A DNA stretch of 45,222 bases from Lachnospiraceae bacterium. Its GTDB lineage: Bacteria > Bacillota > Clostridia > Lachnospirales > Lachnospiraceae. Below are positions 1 to 8,420 of the stretch, piece by piece. A model generated the notes under the pieces. It searched no databases. It had not been told where the DNA came from and saw nothing but the letters and a program-made list of their open reading frames with translations. How positions within the stretch are numbered: the first letter of the stretch is position 1; every line of letters starts with the position of its first letter. The translations under genes were made by a program, and so were the position numbers. Location: positions 1-45,222 of the forward strand of contig JAIKXH010000039.1 of the NCBI GenBank assembly GCA_024684215.1. Direction: 5' to 3'.

Positions 1-1
1 A

Positions 2-763
2 ATGAATATCATGAAAATTGCCATACCTTACGGCACAATCATGCTGTTTTATTTTATACTTTTATCGTACGGTCAGACTCTTGCTCAAAGCGTTGTCATG
101 GAAAAGGAATCAAAGCTTATGGATACCATGCTTGTTTCCGTAAGGCCTGAATCACTTGTTTTCGGAAAGCTTTTGGCGTCTATAGCCGCAGCTGTAATGC
201 AGATACTTATATGGCTCATTTCCTTGGTGGCCGGATTCAGTCTTGGCGCTTTGGTGCAAAAAATGTTCTTCCCGGGCGCAAAGCTATACCTTACAGTATT
301 TTTTGCCGGAATGAAGGATATTAATGTATTCAGGCCGATAAATGTCTTCCTTGCCATAGTATTTCTTATCCTCGGACTTGTACTTTATATGTGCCTTGCC
401 GCGATTGCGGGTTCAATGAGCAGCACTAAAGAAGATGTGGGAAGCAAGAGCTCTTTGTTCATTTTTCCTTTACTTATAAGCTTCTTTATTTTGATCGGTG
501 CGGGTGGTATAAACACGACAACAACTAAGACTTGGATGCTTATATTCCCGTTTACGTCGGCGATGATAATGCCTGCTAACGTAAGTCTCGGTCAGGTAAG
601 CCCTTTAATTATAATTTCTGCTCTTTTGGCATTTGTGGCGCTCATACTATTATTCGTAATAGGTGCGGGCAAAATTTATAAAATGATGTCTCTGTATAAG
701 GGCAATAGAATTTCTATTACAGAAGTTTTAAAAAGAACCTTTGCAGGAGATAAAAAAGCCTGA
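2..763 (+). CDS. ABC-2 type transporter permease, C-terminal part (5' end outside window)
   Basis: The reading frame is open at the window edge, so the true start lies upstream; 253 residues are visible. At least five hydrophobic segments are seen, at roughly residues 10-28, 55-80, 112-137, 150-172 and 200-222. The cytoplasmic stretch with EKESKLMDTMLVSVRP, followed by LVFGKLLASIAAA, is typical of NatB/YhaP-like ABC-2 permeases, where a short motif precedes the second half of the membrane domain. Such permeases work with a separate ATP-binding protein, presumably encoded just upstream, to export sodium, peptides or drugs; the substrate cannot be told. A hairpin with a T-tract (834-865) follows and could end this transcript. 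Confidence 0.75.
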   Translation: MNIMKIAIPYGTIMLFYFILLSYGQTLAQSVVMEKESKLMDTMLVSVRPESLVFGKLLASIAAAVMQILIWLISLVAGFSLGALVQKMFFPGAKLYLTVFFAGMKDINVFRPINVFLAIVFLILGLVLYMCLAAIAGSMSSTKEDVGSKSSLFIFPLLISFFILIGAGGINTTTTKTWMLIFPFTSAMIMPANVSLGQVSPLIIISALLAFVALILLFVIGAGKIYKMMSLYKGNRISITEVLKRTFAGDKKA

Positions 764-800
764 AATTGTAGAAATATGCCTAGATTTTGCGCATTATTAT

Positions 801-829
801 TTGCAATACCACTAAATATATGGTATACT
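801..829 (+). promoter_or_regulatory. Sigma-A-type promoter of the parE-parC pair
   Basis: TTGCAA at 801-806 and TATACT at 824-829 are separated by 17 bases, a good vegetative match. The predicted start near 836 lies at the foot of the palindrome 834-857, so that palindrome sits in the usual position of a repressor operator. Confidence 0.6.
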
Positions 830-833
830 AAAT

Positions 834-865
834 CGGTGTGAACAAATGTTCATACCGTTTTTTTT
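834..865 (+). terminator. Hairpin with T8 tract between the permease and parE
   Basis: A ten-pair stem (834-843 with 848-857, one G-U pair, AAAT loop) is followed by T at 858-865. It can end the upstream permease transcript. Because it overlaps the predicted parE start site, it might also act as a 5' hairpin on parE mRNA. Confidence 0.6.
839..852 (+). promoter_or_regulatory. Candidate LexA (SOS) box at the parE promoter
   Basis: TGAACAAATGTTCA contains a perfect GAAC-N4-GTTC core with the spacer AAAT, matching the Firmicutes LexA consensus CGAAC-N4-GTTCG except for the outermost base pair. It begins about 3 bases after the predicted transcription start. The same half-sites occur in the lexA control region of this window. 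The site is also the centre of a hairpin followed by eight T, so the palindrome may be kept for termination instead. Confidence 0.5.
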
Positions 866-888
866 GAATTAATTATTTAGGAGCAATT

Positions 889-2808
889 ATGGCAAAAGAA
901 GTTTATGACGCATCGAGCATAACCGTACTCGAAGGACTTGAAGCGGTAAGAGTCCGTCCCGGAATGTATATCGGTTCCGTTACAACAAAGGGCCTCAATC
1001 ATCTTGTATATGAGATTGTAGACAACTCTGTGGATGAGCACCTTGCCGGACACTGCGACAAAATATATGTAACTCTTGAAAAAGACGGGTCTGCAACCGT
1101 CTCAGATAACGGAAGAGGTATTCCCGTAGGTATGCATGAAAAAGGCATCAGTGCCGAGAGGCTTGTATTTACTACGCTTCATGCCGGCGGTAAATTCGAT
1201 AATTCTGCATACAAGACCAGCGGAGGACTTCACGGTGTAGGTTCATCGGTTGTAAACGCACTTTCAAAGCATTTGACTGTTACCGTCAAAACAGGCGGCG
1301 AGATATTTAAGGATTCTTATGAGAGAGGAATTCCCACTACAGAGCTTGTGAAGGGACTTTTACCTGTAGTCGGTAAAACAAGGGAGCATGGTACTACCAT
1401 TAATTTCCTTCCCGATGACGAAATCTTTGACAGGACGCGTTTTGCCGAAGCCGATATCAAAAACAGGCTTCACGATACCGCATATTTAAACCCCGATTTG
1501 ACCATTTATTATAAGGATTTGAGGGGAGAGAGTGCGGAAGAGATCACATATCATGAGCCGGACGGTATCGCAGGCTTTATACGTCATATGAACTCAAATA
1601 ACGAGACCGTTACTGACGTTTGCTATTTTTCCGGAGAATACGAAGGAATCTTTGTGGAATGTGCATTCCAGTATGTGAATGAGTTTCACGAAAATGTCCT
1701 CGGATATTGTAATAATATTTATAACTCCGAAGGCGGTACTCACCTTACCGGTTTTAAGGCACAATTTACCACTATTATCAATTCCTACGCTCATGAACTT
1801 GGTGTTTTAAAAGAAAAGGACAATAATTTTACAGGCGCAGATGTCAGGAACGGTATGACAGCCGTTATAAGTATCAAGCACCCGGATCCCAGATTTGAAG
1901 GTCAGACCAAGACGAAACTCGATAACCAGGATGCTTCAAAGGCTGTATCTAAGGTTACTTCCGACGAAGTTACAAGATATTTTGACAGAAATCTGGAGAC
2001 TTTAAAAAATATTATAGGATGTGCGGAAAAAGCTGCAAAAATCCGTAAAACAGAGGAAAAAGCCAAGACAAACATGCTAACTAAGCAAAAATTTTCCTTT
2101 GATTCTAACGGAAAACTTGCAAACTGCATTTCCAAGGATGCTTCAAAATGCGAAATCTTTATCGTAGAGGGAGATTCTGCAGGAGGATCTGCAAAAATGG
2201 CCCGTGACAGAAACTATCAGGCCATCCTTCCCATCAGAGGTAAAATTCTTAACGTTGAAAAGGCATCCATGGATAAAGTACTCGCAAATGCCGAGATTAA
2301 GACCATGATAAATGCCTTTGGATGCGGTTTTTCCGAAGGATACGGAAATGATTTCGATATTACCAAACTTCGCTATGACAAAATAATTATCATGGCCGAT
2401 GCGGATGTCGACGGTGCTCACATTTCAACGCTTTTACTTACTTTGTTCTACCGCTTTATGCCGGAACTTATATTTGAAGGTCATGTATATATTGCTATGC
2501 CACCTCTTTATAAGGCTATCCCGGGAAGAGGTCAGGAAGAGTATTTATACGATGATAAAGCGCTTGAAAAATACCGCAAAAATCATAAGGGAACCTTTAC
2601 GCTTCAGCGATACAAAGGTCTCGGTGAAATGGACGCCGAGCAGCTTTGGGAAACGACTCTTGATCCCGAGCGCAGACGTATGAAACTTGTTGAAATAGAA
2701 GACGCAAGAGCTGCTTCAGAGATGACTGAACTTCTCATGGGAAGTGATGTTCCTCCAAGACGTGCATTTATTCATCAACATGCACAGGACGCATTACTTG
2801 ATGTGTAA
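889..2808 (+). CDS. parE: Type IIA DNA topoisomerase subunit B (topoisomerase IV ParE-like)
   Basis: This 639-residue ATPase subunit powers strand passage by type IIA topoisomerases. The GHKL ATPase is at the N-terminus: E42 and N46 in EIVDNSVDE, D73 in the DNGRGIP motif, and the ATP lid GLHGVGSSVVNALS. A transducer domain with QTKTKLDN follows. The TOPRIM domain has EGDSAGG near residue 427 and the metal-binding DADVDG near 504-509, and the C-terminus has QRYKGLGEM. The ribosome binding site AGGAG is well placed. Subunit B sequences of gyrase and topoisomerase IV are hard to tell apart by eye. I prefer ParE because the partner at 3139 has no GyrA box and because a LexA-type box lies at the promoter. 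Gyrase proper would then lie elsewhere in the genome. Confidence 0.85.
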   Translation: MAKEVYDASSITVLEGLEAVRVRPGMYIGSVTTKGLNHLVYEIVDNSVDEHLAGHCDKIYVTLEKDGSATVSDNGRGIPVGMHEKGISAERLVFTTLHAGGKFDNSAYKTSGGLHGVGSSVVNALSKHLTVTVKTGGEIFKDSYERGIPTTELVKGLLPVVGKTREHGTTINFLPDDEIFDRTRFAEADIKNRLHDTAYLNPDLTIYYKDLRGESAEEITYHEPDGIAGFIRHMNSNNETVTDVCYFSGEYEGIFVECAFQYVNEFHENVLGYCNNIYNSEGGTHLTGFKAQFTTIINSYAHELGVLKEKDNNFTGADVRNGMTAVISIKHPDPRFEGQTKTKLDNQDASKAVSKVTSDEVTRYFDRNLETLKNIIGCAEKAAKIRKTEEKAKTNMLTKQKFSFDSNGKLANCISKDASKCEIFIVEGDSAGGSAKMARDRNYQAILPIRGKILNVEKASMDKVLANAEIKTMINAFGCGFSEGYGNDFDITKLRYDKIIIMADADVDGAHISTLLLTLFYRFMPELIFEGHVYIAMPPLYKAIPGRGQEEYLYDDKALEKYRKNHKGTFTLQRYKGLGEMDAEQLWETTLDPERRRMKLVEIEDARAASEMTELLMGSDVPPRRAFIHQHAQDALLDV

Positions 2809-2831
2809 ATATTTGATTAGTATTTACAATA

Positions 2832-3049
2832 GCCGAGTGCGCGTATGATAGTTTTTTTAAACGATTTAGCGAAGCGATTTGTGTAAGTTCTTTGCGAAAT
2901 CGCGTTGTCTCGTGCGATGTTTGAGTAGCTCGCACAGATATAGTGCGAGCGTTACGAGTTGCACGAGACCGATTTTGTACTTAGCAAAGAACTGAAACAA
3001 ATGTTAAGCGAAGCGATTAGTGTAAAAAACTATCATATGTGTGCTTGGC
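2832..3049 (+). repeat. 218-bp long-hairpin palindromic element between parE and parC
   Basis: This almost self-complementary block fills the 330-base gap between the two topoisomerase genes. The outer stem pairs 2832-2857 with 3024-3049: 26 consecutive pairs, of which five are G-U. Inner stems pair 2886-2895 with 2984-2993 (10 perfect), 2897-2902 with 2970-2975, 2908-2915 with 2961-2968 (8 perfect) and 2928-2935 with 2943-2950 (8 perfect, 7-base loop). Both arms also carry a direct repeat around AGCGAAGCGATT (about 2868 and 3007). There is no open frame of note and no strong T-tract, so it is not an ordinary terminator. It could be a REP/MITE-like palindrome or a structured RNA in the parE-parC transcript. 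Confidence 0.75.
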
Positions 3050-3078
3050 ATGGTAAATGATAATAATAGAGTAATACA

Positions 3079-3102
3079 GCATAGAATAATGCGATTCTAT
3101 GC
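3079..3102 (+). other. Small hairpin upstream of parC
   Basis: GCATAGAAT (3079-3087) and ATTCTATGC (3094-3102) form a perfect 9-bp stem with the loop AATGCG. No T-tract follows, so it is not a terminator. It ends 36 bases before the parC start and could protect the 5' end of a processed parC mRNA. Confidence 0.5.
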
Positions 3103-3138
3103 ATTTAGAATAATAAATACATTCATTTGAGGAAAGAA

Positions 3139-5379
3139 ATGAGTATGGAAGACCGTATCATTAAAACAGAATATTCCGAGGAAATGCAAAAGTCCTTTGT
3201 GGACTATGCCATGAGCGTTATCGTAGCAAGAGCACTTCCCGATGTCAGGGACGGACTTAAGCCGGTTCAAAGAAGAGTGCTGTATGATATGAGTGAGCTC
3301 GGCATCAAGTGGGATAAGCCTTACAGAAAAAGTGCCCGTATAGTCGGCGATACAATGGGTAAATATCACCCTCACGGTGACTCGTCCATTTATGATTCGC
3401 TTGTTGTTATGGCTCAGGATTTCAAAAAGGGACTTCCACTTGTTGACGGACACGGTAACTTTGGAAATATCGAAGGCGACGGCGCCGCTGCAATGCGTTA
3501 TACCGAAGCCAGACTTCAAAAGATAACTCAGGAAGCTTTTCTTTCCGACCTCGATAAAGATATTGTTGATTTTGTACCTAACTTCGATGAAACCGAAAAA
3601 GAGCCTTCGGTTCTCCCTGTAAAGATTCCAAATATCCTTGTTAACGGCTCAGAGGGTATAGCCGTAGGTATGGCTACAAATATACCTCCTCACAATTTGG
3701 GTGAGGTTATAGAGGCTACTAAGGCCTATATGCGCGATGAGAACATTTCTACAAAGGAACTCATGAAGCATATAAAAGGTCCCGATTTCCCCACCGGCGG
3801 AATCGTTATTAACAAAGACGAGCTTTTGGATATATACGAAACCGGCGCAGGTAAGATCAAGCTTCGCGGTAAGGTTGAAATCGAAAAAGCAAAAGGCGGA
3901 CATATTAACGTCGTCATCACCGAGATCCCTTATACTATGATCGGTGTCAATATTTCAAAGTTTTTATCTGATGTTGCGGCACTTTCCGAGACTAAAAAGA
4001 CTCAGGATATCGTTGATATTTCAAACCAGTCTTCAAAAGAGGGTATTCGAATTGTTATTGAGCTTCGCAAAGATGCCGATGCAGACAATTTTGTTAACCT
4101 TCTTTACAAAAAGACTCACTTAGAAGATACTTTCGGTGTTAACATGCTGGCCATCAGTGACGGCAGACCTGAAATCATGGGTCTTAAGGAAATAATCAAG
4201 GCCTGTGTTGATTTCCAATTTGAGGTTAATACCCGTAAATACAATAATCTTCTCGAACATGAAAAGGAAAAGAAGGAAGTTCAGGAAGGGCTTATCAAAG
4301 CCGTAAATGTAATTGACCTGATAATCGAGATTTTAAGAGGGTCAAAAGACAGACAGATGGCAAAAGATTGTCTTATGACCGGCAAGACCGACGGTATAGG
4401 TTTTAAGTCTAAAGAATCCAAGATAATGGCGAGCCAGCTTATGTTTACGGAGCGTCAGGCTAATGCAATTCTTGAAATGAGATTGTATAAATTGATCGGT
4501 CTTGAACTTGAAGCTCTTATCAAAGAGCATGATCAGACCATGTCAAATATCTACAAGTATGAAGATATTTTGGACAGAAGAGATTCTATGGCGACTGTTA
4601 TAATGCAGGAGCTTGACAGCATTAAAAAGGAATTCGGAAAGGCACGTAAAACCGTTATCGAAAACGGTGAAGAGGCTGTTTATAAGGAAAAAGAGTTTGA
4701 GGTAATGGATGTTTATTATCTTATGGACAGATTCGGCTATGCTAAGCTTATAGATAAAGCCACATACGAGAGAAATGTCGAAGCGTGTGAGAGCGAATTC
4801 AGATATTGCTTTACCGTAAAAAACAACGGACGTGTAGCAATGTTTACCGAAGACGGTCAGATGCATGTAATAAAAGCCTTAGACCTTCCTATGTCTAAGC
4901 TTAGAGATAAGGGTACTCCCGTAGACAATGTCACCAATTACAAAACAGAAGACGGCAATATAGTTTATGTTTGCAATATGGATGAAATGGTTTTGGGAAG
5001 GCTTTTATTCGCTACAAAAGGCGGACTTGTTAAGCTTGTGCAGGGACTTGAATTTGAAACGACCAGAAAGACCATTGCATCGACAAAGCTTGGTGACAAA
5101 GACGAAGTATGCGCGGTTATTCCTGTTACAGATGAGAAAAACATTATTCTAAAATCAAGAAACGGATATTTCCTTAGATTCCAGATTGAAGAGATATCAA
5201 CTTTAAAGAAGGTATCTCAGGGTGTCAGAGCTATGAAACTCGATGCAAAGGATAATGTTGAAGAAGTTTACATTACACATGCTCAGGACGATAAAGCAAT
5301 TGATCACAACGGTCATAGCATTGTTCTTAACACAATAAAGCTTCAAAAGCGTGATGCAAAGGGAACAAAAATAAAATAA
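3139..5379 (+). CDS. parC: Type IIA DNA topoisomerase subunit A (topoisomerase IV ParC-like)
   Basis: This is the DNA cleavage and religation subunit. The winged-helix domain has the motif HPHGDSSIYD, with serine kept at the usual quinolone-resistance position, and the catalytic tyrosine is in AAMRYTEARL (Y121 from the start chosen here). A tower and coiled-coil region follows, then a beta-pinwheel C-terminal domain from about residue 500. The GyrA box QRRGGKG, needed for gyrase-type wrapping, is missing where it would be expected near TYERNVEACESEF, which favours a ParC-like role. I chose ATG 3139 because the sequence TGAGGA lies just upstream; a TTG twelve bases earlier would place that ribosome binding site inside the gene. 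The length of 746 residues is short of typical GyrA (about 800-870). Confidence 0.85.
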   Translation: MSMEDRIIKTEYSEEMQKSFVDYAMSVIVARALPDVRDGLKPVQRRVLYDMSELGIKWDKPYRKSARIVGDTMGKYHPHGDSSIYDSLVVMAQDFKKGLPLVDGHGNFGNIEGDGAAAMRYTEARLQKITQEAFLSDLDKDIVDFVPNFDETEKEPSVLPVKIPNILVNGSEGIAVGMATNIPPHNLGEVIEATKAYMRDENISTKELMKHIKGPDFPTGGIVINKDELLDIYETGAGKIKLRGKVEIEKAKGGHINVVITEIPYTMIGVNISKFLSDVAALSETKKTQDIVDISNQSSKEGIRIVIELRKDADADNFVNLLYKKTHLEDTFGVNMLAISDGRPEIMGLKEIIKACVDFQFEVNTRKYNNLLEHEKEKKEVQEGLIKAVNVIDLIIEILRGSKDRQMAKDCLMTGKTDGIGFKSKESKIMASQLMFTERQANAILEMRLYKLIGLELEALIKEHDQTMSNIYKYEDILDRRDSMATVIMQELDSIKKEFGKARKTVIENGEEAVYKEKEFEVMDVYYLMDRFGYAKLIDKATYERNVEACESEFRYCFTVKNNGRVAMFTEDGQMHVIKALDLPMSKLRDKGTPVDNVTNYKTEDGNIVYVCNMDEMVLGRLLFATKGGLVKLVQGLEFETTRKTIASTKLGDKDEVCAVIPVTDEKNIILKSRNGYFLRFQIEEISTLKKVSQGVRAMKLDAKDNVEEVYITHAQDDKAIDHNGHSIVLNTIKLQKRDAKGTKIK

Positions 5380-5391
5380 AGAGGAAACATT

Positions 5392-5946
5392 ATGAGAGTA
5401 ATTGCAGGAGAATGCAGAAGCCTTCCTTTAAAAACTCCTGAGGGAATGGATACAAGGCCCACCCAGGACAGGATTAAAGAAACATTATTTAATATTTTGC
5501 AGGGTGATATACCCGAATGCGTATTTGTCGATATGTTCGCAGGCAGCGGCGGAATAGGCATTGAAGCCCTCTCGAGGGGAGCAAAAAAGGCATATTTTAT
5601 CGATAATTCCCAGGCAGCCAATATGTGCATTACCGAGAATCTTGCATTTACGAAATTGCAGGACCGTGCTATAGTATTTAAGTCAGATGTTTCTTCGGCA
5701 ATATTTAATATTTATGAGAAACATGTTGATATTATTTTTATGGATCCGCCCTATGAAAAGGGAATCGAAAAGAACGTTTTAGAGCTTTTAAACACAGTAA
5801 AATACTGCGACGAAGAAACTCTTATAATTATTGAAGCCGATCTGCATACCGATTTTGATTATGCGGAAAGTCTTGGTTATGAGATTTCTAGGGTTAAAGA
5901 GTATAAAAATAATAAGCATGTATTTTTACACAAAAAAGAGCATTAA
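5392..5946 (+). CDS. rsmD: 16S rRNA (guanine966-N2)-methyltransferase RsmD
   Basis: This 184-residue SAM-dependent methyltransferase modifies G966 of 16S rRNA during 30S assembly. The N-terminus [13 protein letters not shown] and the motif [16 protein letters not shown] are family signatures. The SAM-binding loop is [19 protein letters not shown] (about residues 45-64), and the catalytic DPPY motif is at 118-121. The length is normal for the family. It starts 12 bases after parC with a GAGG ribosome binding site, so it may be co-transcribed. It stands directly before coaD, a conserved pairing in Firmicutes. Confidence 0.93.
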   Translation: MRVIAGECRSLPLKTPEGMDTRPTQDRIKETLFNILQGDIPECVFVDMFAGSGGIGIEALSRGAKKAYFIDNSQAANMCITENLAFTKLQDRAIVFKSDVSSAIFNIYEKHVDIIFMDPPYEKGIEKNVLELLNTVKYCDEETLIIIEADLHTDFDYAESLGYEISRVKEYKNNKHVFLHKKEH

Positions 5947-5987
5947 TTTGCTCCAAAAGAGGCTTTAAGCTTCTTGGAGGTACTTTT

Positions 5988-6470
5988 ATGAAGAGAGCGG
6001 TATATCCCGGTAGTTTTGATCCTATGACATTAGGTCATTTGGATATCATTAAAAGAGCATCTGAGATGTTCGATATTCTTATTGTTGCGGTTCTTAACAA
6101 TAACCAAAAGAACCCATTGTTTTCAGTTGATGAGCGTGTTAAAATATTAAAGAAAGCAACCGAAGGCATGCCCAATGTTCAGGTTGATTCTTTTAGCGGA
6201 CTGCTTTGTGATTACGCTTCCAGGAACGATTTGCATGTTGCAGTCAGAGGTTTGAGAGCGGTTACAGACTTTGAATATGAACTGCAATTAGCTCAGACCA
6301 ACAGAGTCTTATCGGGGGGAAAGCTTGATACTATTTTCCTTTCTACATCGCTTGAATATTCTTATTTAAGTTCGTCGGGTGTAAAGGAGATTGCTTATTT
6401 CGGAGGAGATATAAGCAAGACCGTTCCCGATTATGTGGCCGATATGATACATGAAAAATATAAACAATAA
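5988..6470 (+). CDS. coaD: Phosphopantetheine adenylyltransferase (CoaD)
   Basis: CoaD transfers AMP to 4'-phosphopantetheine to make dephospho-CoA, the penultimate step of coenzyme A synthesis. The 160-residue length and the nucleotidyltransferase motif [12 protein letters not shown] (the TxGH signature, residues 14-17) are typical. So are the [17 protein letters not shown] helix and a C-terminal [13 protein letters not shown], equivalent to the second signature. A strong GGAGG site precedes the ATG. It follows rsmD by 41 bases. Confidence 0.96.
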   Translation: MKRAVYPGSFDPMTLGHLDIIKRASEMFDILIVAVLNNNQKNPLFSVDERVKILKKATEGMPNVQVDSFSGLLCDYASRNDLHVAVRGLRAVTDFEYELQLAQTNRVLSGGKLDTIFLSTSLEYSYLSSSGVKEIAYFGGDISKTVPDYVADMIHEKYKQ

Positions 6471-6495
6471 TTTTAAGAAAGCTTAGAGAGAAAAA

Positions 6496-7080
6496 ATGGA
6501 TAGTCAGATTTTTCAAGTAATCGACGAAATGGAAGAATATGTGAGCAATTGTAAAGGAAAGTTCATGTCTTCCACGGAAATTGTTTGTAACAGGGACAAA
6601 ATGGAAGAGTTCCTGCGTGACTTAAGACGTAAAGCTCCCGAAGAAATCGATAAATGTCGCAAAATTATTGCAAGGCAGGAAGCAATTTATTCCGATGCCA
6701 AAACCAGAGCTAAAAAGCTTTTGGATGATTCGGTTGTTCAGTCTGATGAACTTGTTTCAGAGAATGTAATCATGCGCAGAGCATACGAACAGGCTGATGA
6801 AGTTATACTTATGGCTAAAAACCAGGCTCAGAATATTGTTGATACCGCTACTCAGCAGGCTAATGAGCTTCGCGATGCGGCTACTCAGTATATGGAAGAT
6901 GTTATGGTTTATTTAGAGAACATATTTGATTCTTCATCCAAGCAGGCTACCGAACATTACACAGGCCTTATCAACACTCTGAACACATATGCCGCAAACA
7001 TCAGAGAAGACCATAAGCAGCTGCATCCTGAGGAGGTTGAGGCACTTCCCTCCGAAAATGTAACTCCGGATCAGGAATAA
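6496..7080 (+). CDS. Conserved coiled-coil protein downstream of coaD, function unknown
   Basis: This 194-residue, soluble, strongly helical protein has no signal peptide or membrane segment. Residues 20-160 show heptad-like patterning rich in Ala, Gln, Glu and Lys, including AKNQAQNIVDTATQQANEL. It resembles proteins often labelled ATP synthase B/E- or V-ATPase subunit H-like on coiled-coil character alone; there is no evidence that it belongs to an ATPase. The YEQADEVILMAKNQAQ-type repeats also recall DivIVA-like filament proteins. It lies 25 bases after coaD and ends before a terminator at 7100-7134, so it is probably the last gene of the rsmD-coaD unit. Confidence 0.7.
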   Translation: MDSQIFQVIDEMEEYVSNCKGKFMSSTEIVCNRDKMEEFLRDLRRKAPEEIDKCRKIIARQEAIYSDAKTRAKKLLDDSVVQSDELVSENVIMRRAYEQADEVILMAKNQAQNIVDTATQQANELRDAATQYMEDVMVYLENIFDSSSKQATEHYTGLINTLNTYAANIREDHKQLHPEEVEALPSENVTPDQE

Positions 7081-7099
7081 ATCAATATTTGAATTCTAA

Positions 7100-7134
7100 C
7101 ACCGGTTTCGCAATTGTGGGACCGGTGATTTTTT
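7100..7134 (+). terminator. Rho-independent terminator after the coiled-coil gene
   Basis: CACCGGT (7100-7106) pairs with ACCGGTG (7121-7127), followed by ATTTTTT. It ends only 10 bases before the rsuA start codon. Confidence 0.75.
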
Positions 7135-7144
7135 AATTAATAGC

Positions 7145-7846
7145 ATGAGACTGGATAAATTTTTAGCTAACAACAATATAGGAACCAGGTCGCAGGTTAA
7201 AGAATATCTTAAAGGCGGCTCAGTAACGGTAAACGGTACTATCTGTAAAAAAGCCGATACTCCTATAAATGAAGATTCAGACATCATTTGTTTTAGGGGA
7301 AATCAGATTGTATATCGCAAGTTTATTTATATCATTTTAAATAAACCCGGTGATATAGTTACCGCTACAAGAGATAAAAAACTTCCAACGGTTATGGATT
7401 TAATTAAGCCGTTGCCCGCAAAGGATTTATTTCCGGTAGGAAGGCTTGACAGAGATACTACAGGGCTTTTACTTATATGTAATGACGGAGAACTGTCGCA
7501 TAAGCTTTTAAGCCCCAAATATCATGTAGATAAGACTTACCTCGTCGGAATGGAAAGAAAGCCCTCTATGAGCGAATTAGAGGCCTTAGAAAGCGGATTG
7601 GATATAGGAGATGATACCAAAACGCTTCCCGCTAAAGCTGTTCTTAGAGAAGACGGAATGCTATTACTTACAATACACGAAGGAAGATATCATCAGGTCA
7701 AGCGCATGCTTGAAGCCGTTGACAACAAGGTTACAAGCTTAAAGAGGATATCTTTTGGCAATTTAAATTTGCCCGATGATTTAGAAGAAGGAAAATGGAG
7801 AGAACTTACAGAAGATGAAATTCATGAGATTGTTTTCAGCAGATAA
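7145..7846 (+). CDS. rsuA: 16S rRNA pseudouridine synthase, RsuA family
   Basis: This 233-residue enzyme is expected to isomerise a uridine in 16S rRNA (position 516 in E. coli). It has an N-terminal S4 RNA-binding domain (MRLDKFLANNNIGTRSQVKE, residues 1-58). The catalytic domain carries the signature GRLDRDTTGLL with catalytic D102 and a later HQVKRML motif. The start is fixed by the S4 domain, which begins at residue 1. No convincing ribosome binding site is present: the T-tract of a terminator ends 10 bases before the ATG. The stop codon lies inside the next gene, which suggests translational coupling. Confidence 0.9.
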   Translation: MRLDKFLANNNIGTRSQVKEYLKGGSVTVNGTICKKADTPINEDSDIICFRGNQIVYRKFIYIILNKPGDIVTATRDKKLPTVMDLIKPLPAKDLFPVGRLDRDTTGLLLICNDGELSHKLLSPKYHVDKTYLVGMERKPSMSELEALESGLDIGDDTKTLPAKAVLREDGMLLLTIHEGRYHQVKRMLEAVDNKVTSLKRISFGNLNLPDDLEEGKWRELTEDEIHEIVFSR

Positions 7847-8396
7847 ATATAAAGGCGAAAAGAATTATATCAATAACCAAAGGACATATGAGATTTTAAG
7901 AACAATTCTTTTATTTGCGCTCAGTGCGGCCGTATATCTTATAGGATATTTAACCACACATTCCAATAAGAATTTATTAACGATTGTAGCTGTTTTAGGA
8001 TGCCTGCCTGCAGCAAAAAGTGCTGTAAATATGATCATGTTTTTAAGATTTAAGTCATGCAATAAAGTCGTTGCCGATGAGATAGAGACAAATATATCAG
8101 GGCTTGTAAACGCTTTTGACAGAGTTTTTACATCATATGAGAAAAACTATCCGATAGCTCACTGCGCAGTTAAAAGCGGCAGCATAATTTGTTTTACCGA
8201 AAAGGACGGATTTCCCGAAGAGGATTTTTACAAACATCTTAATACTTATTTAAAAGCCGAAAACCATAAAGATTTAACAATAAAAGTTTTTACCGATAAA
8301 CAAAAATATATCGAAAGACTTAATGCCATGAAGGAGCTTTCTTCAAACGGAAACGAAGAGGCCATCATGAATGTAATATTAAGCATTACTCTTTAA
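7815..8396 (+). CDS. Conserved membrane protein of unknown function
   Basis: The 193-residue product has two adjacent transmembrane helices near residues 27-45 and 49-66 (TILLFALSAAVYLIGYLTT and LLTIVAVLGCLPAAKSAV), then a soluble domain of about 125 residues. I do not recognise the soluble part. It overlaps the end of rsuA by 32 bases. Two ATGs (7815 and 7824) are possible and neither has a strong ribosome binding site, so expression probably depends on rsuA translation. It stands between two pseudouridine synthase genes, but nothing in the sequence shows an RNA-modification role. Confidence 0.7.
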   Translation: MKFMRLFSADKYKGEKNYINNQRTYEILRTILLFALSAAVYLIGYLTTHSNKNLLTIVAVLGCLPAAKSAVNMIMFLRFKSCNKVVADEIETNISGLVNAFDRVFTSYEKNYPIAHCAVKSGSIICFTEKDGFPEEDFYKHLNTYLKAENHKDLTIKVFTDKQKYIERLNAMKELSSNGNEEAIMNVILSITL

Positions 8397-8420
8397 TTCT
8401 TTTGCCATGGCGGAGGAAAT

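Noticed and set aside
1594-2421. Open frames on the - strand inside parE and similar antisense frames in other genes
   Set aside because: They are shadows of real coding frames, lack ribosome binding sites and have no recognisable protein features.
3127-3138. TTG start for parC, with MRKE at the N-terminus
   Set aside because: This would place the TGAGGA ribosome binding site inside the gene; ATG 3139 has correct spacing. The same reasoning moved the starts of lspA (37663) and sepF (39426).
889-5379. Calling the pair gyrB/gyrA
   Set aside because: The A subunit has no QRRGGKG GyrA box and is short, and a LexA-type site lies at the promoter. ParE/ParC-like fits better, although the B subunit alone cannot decide it.
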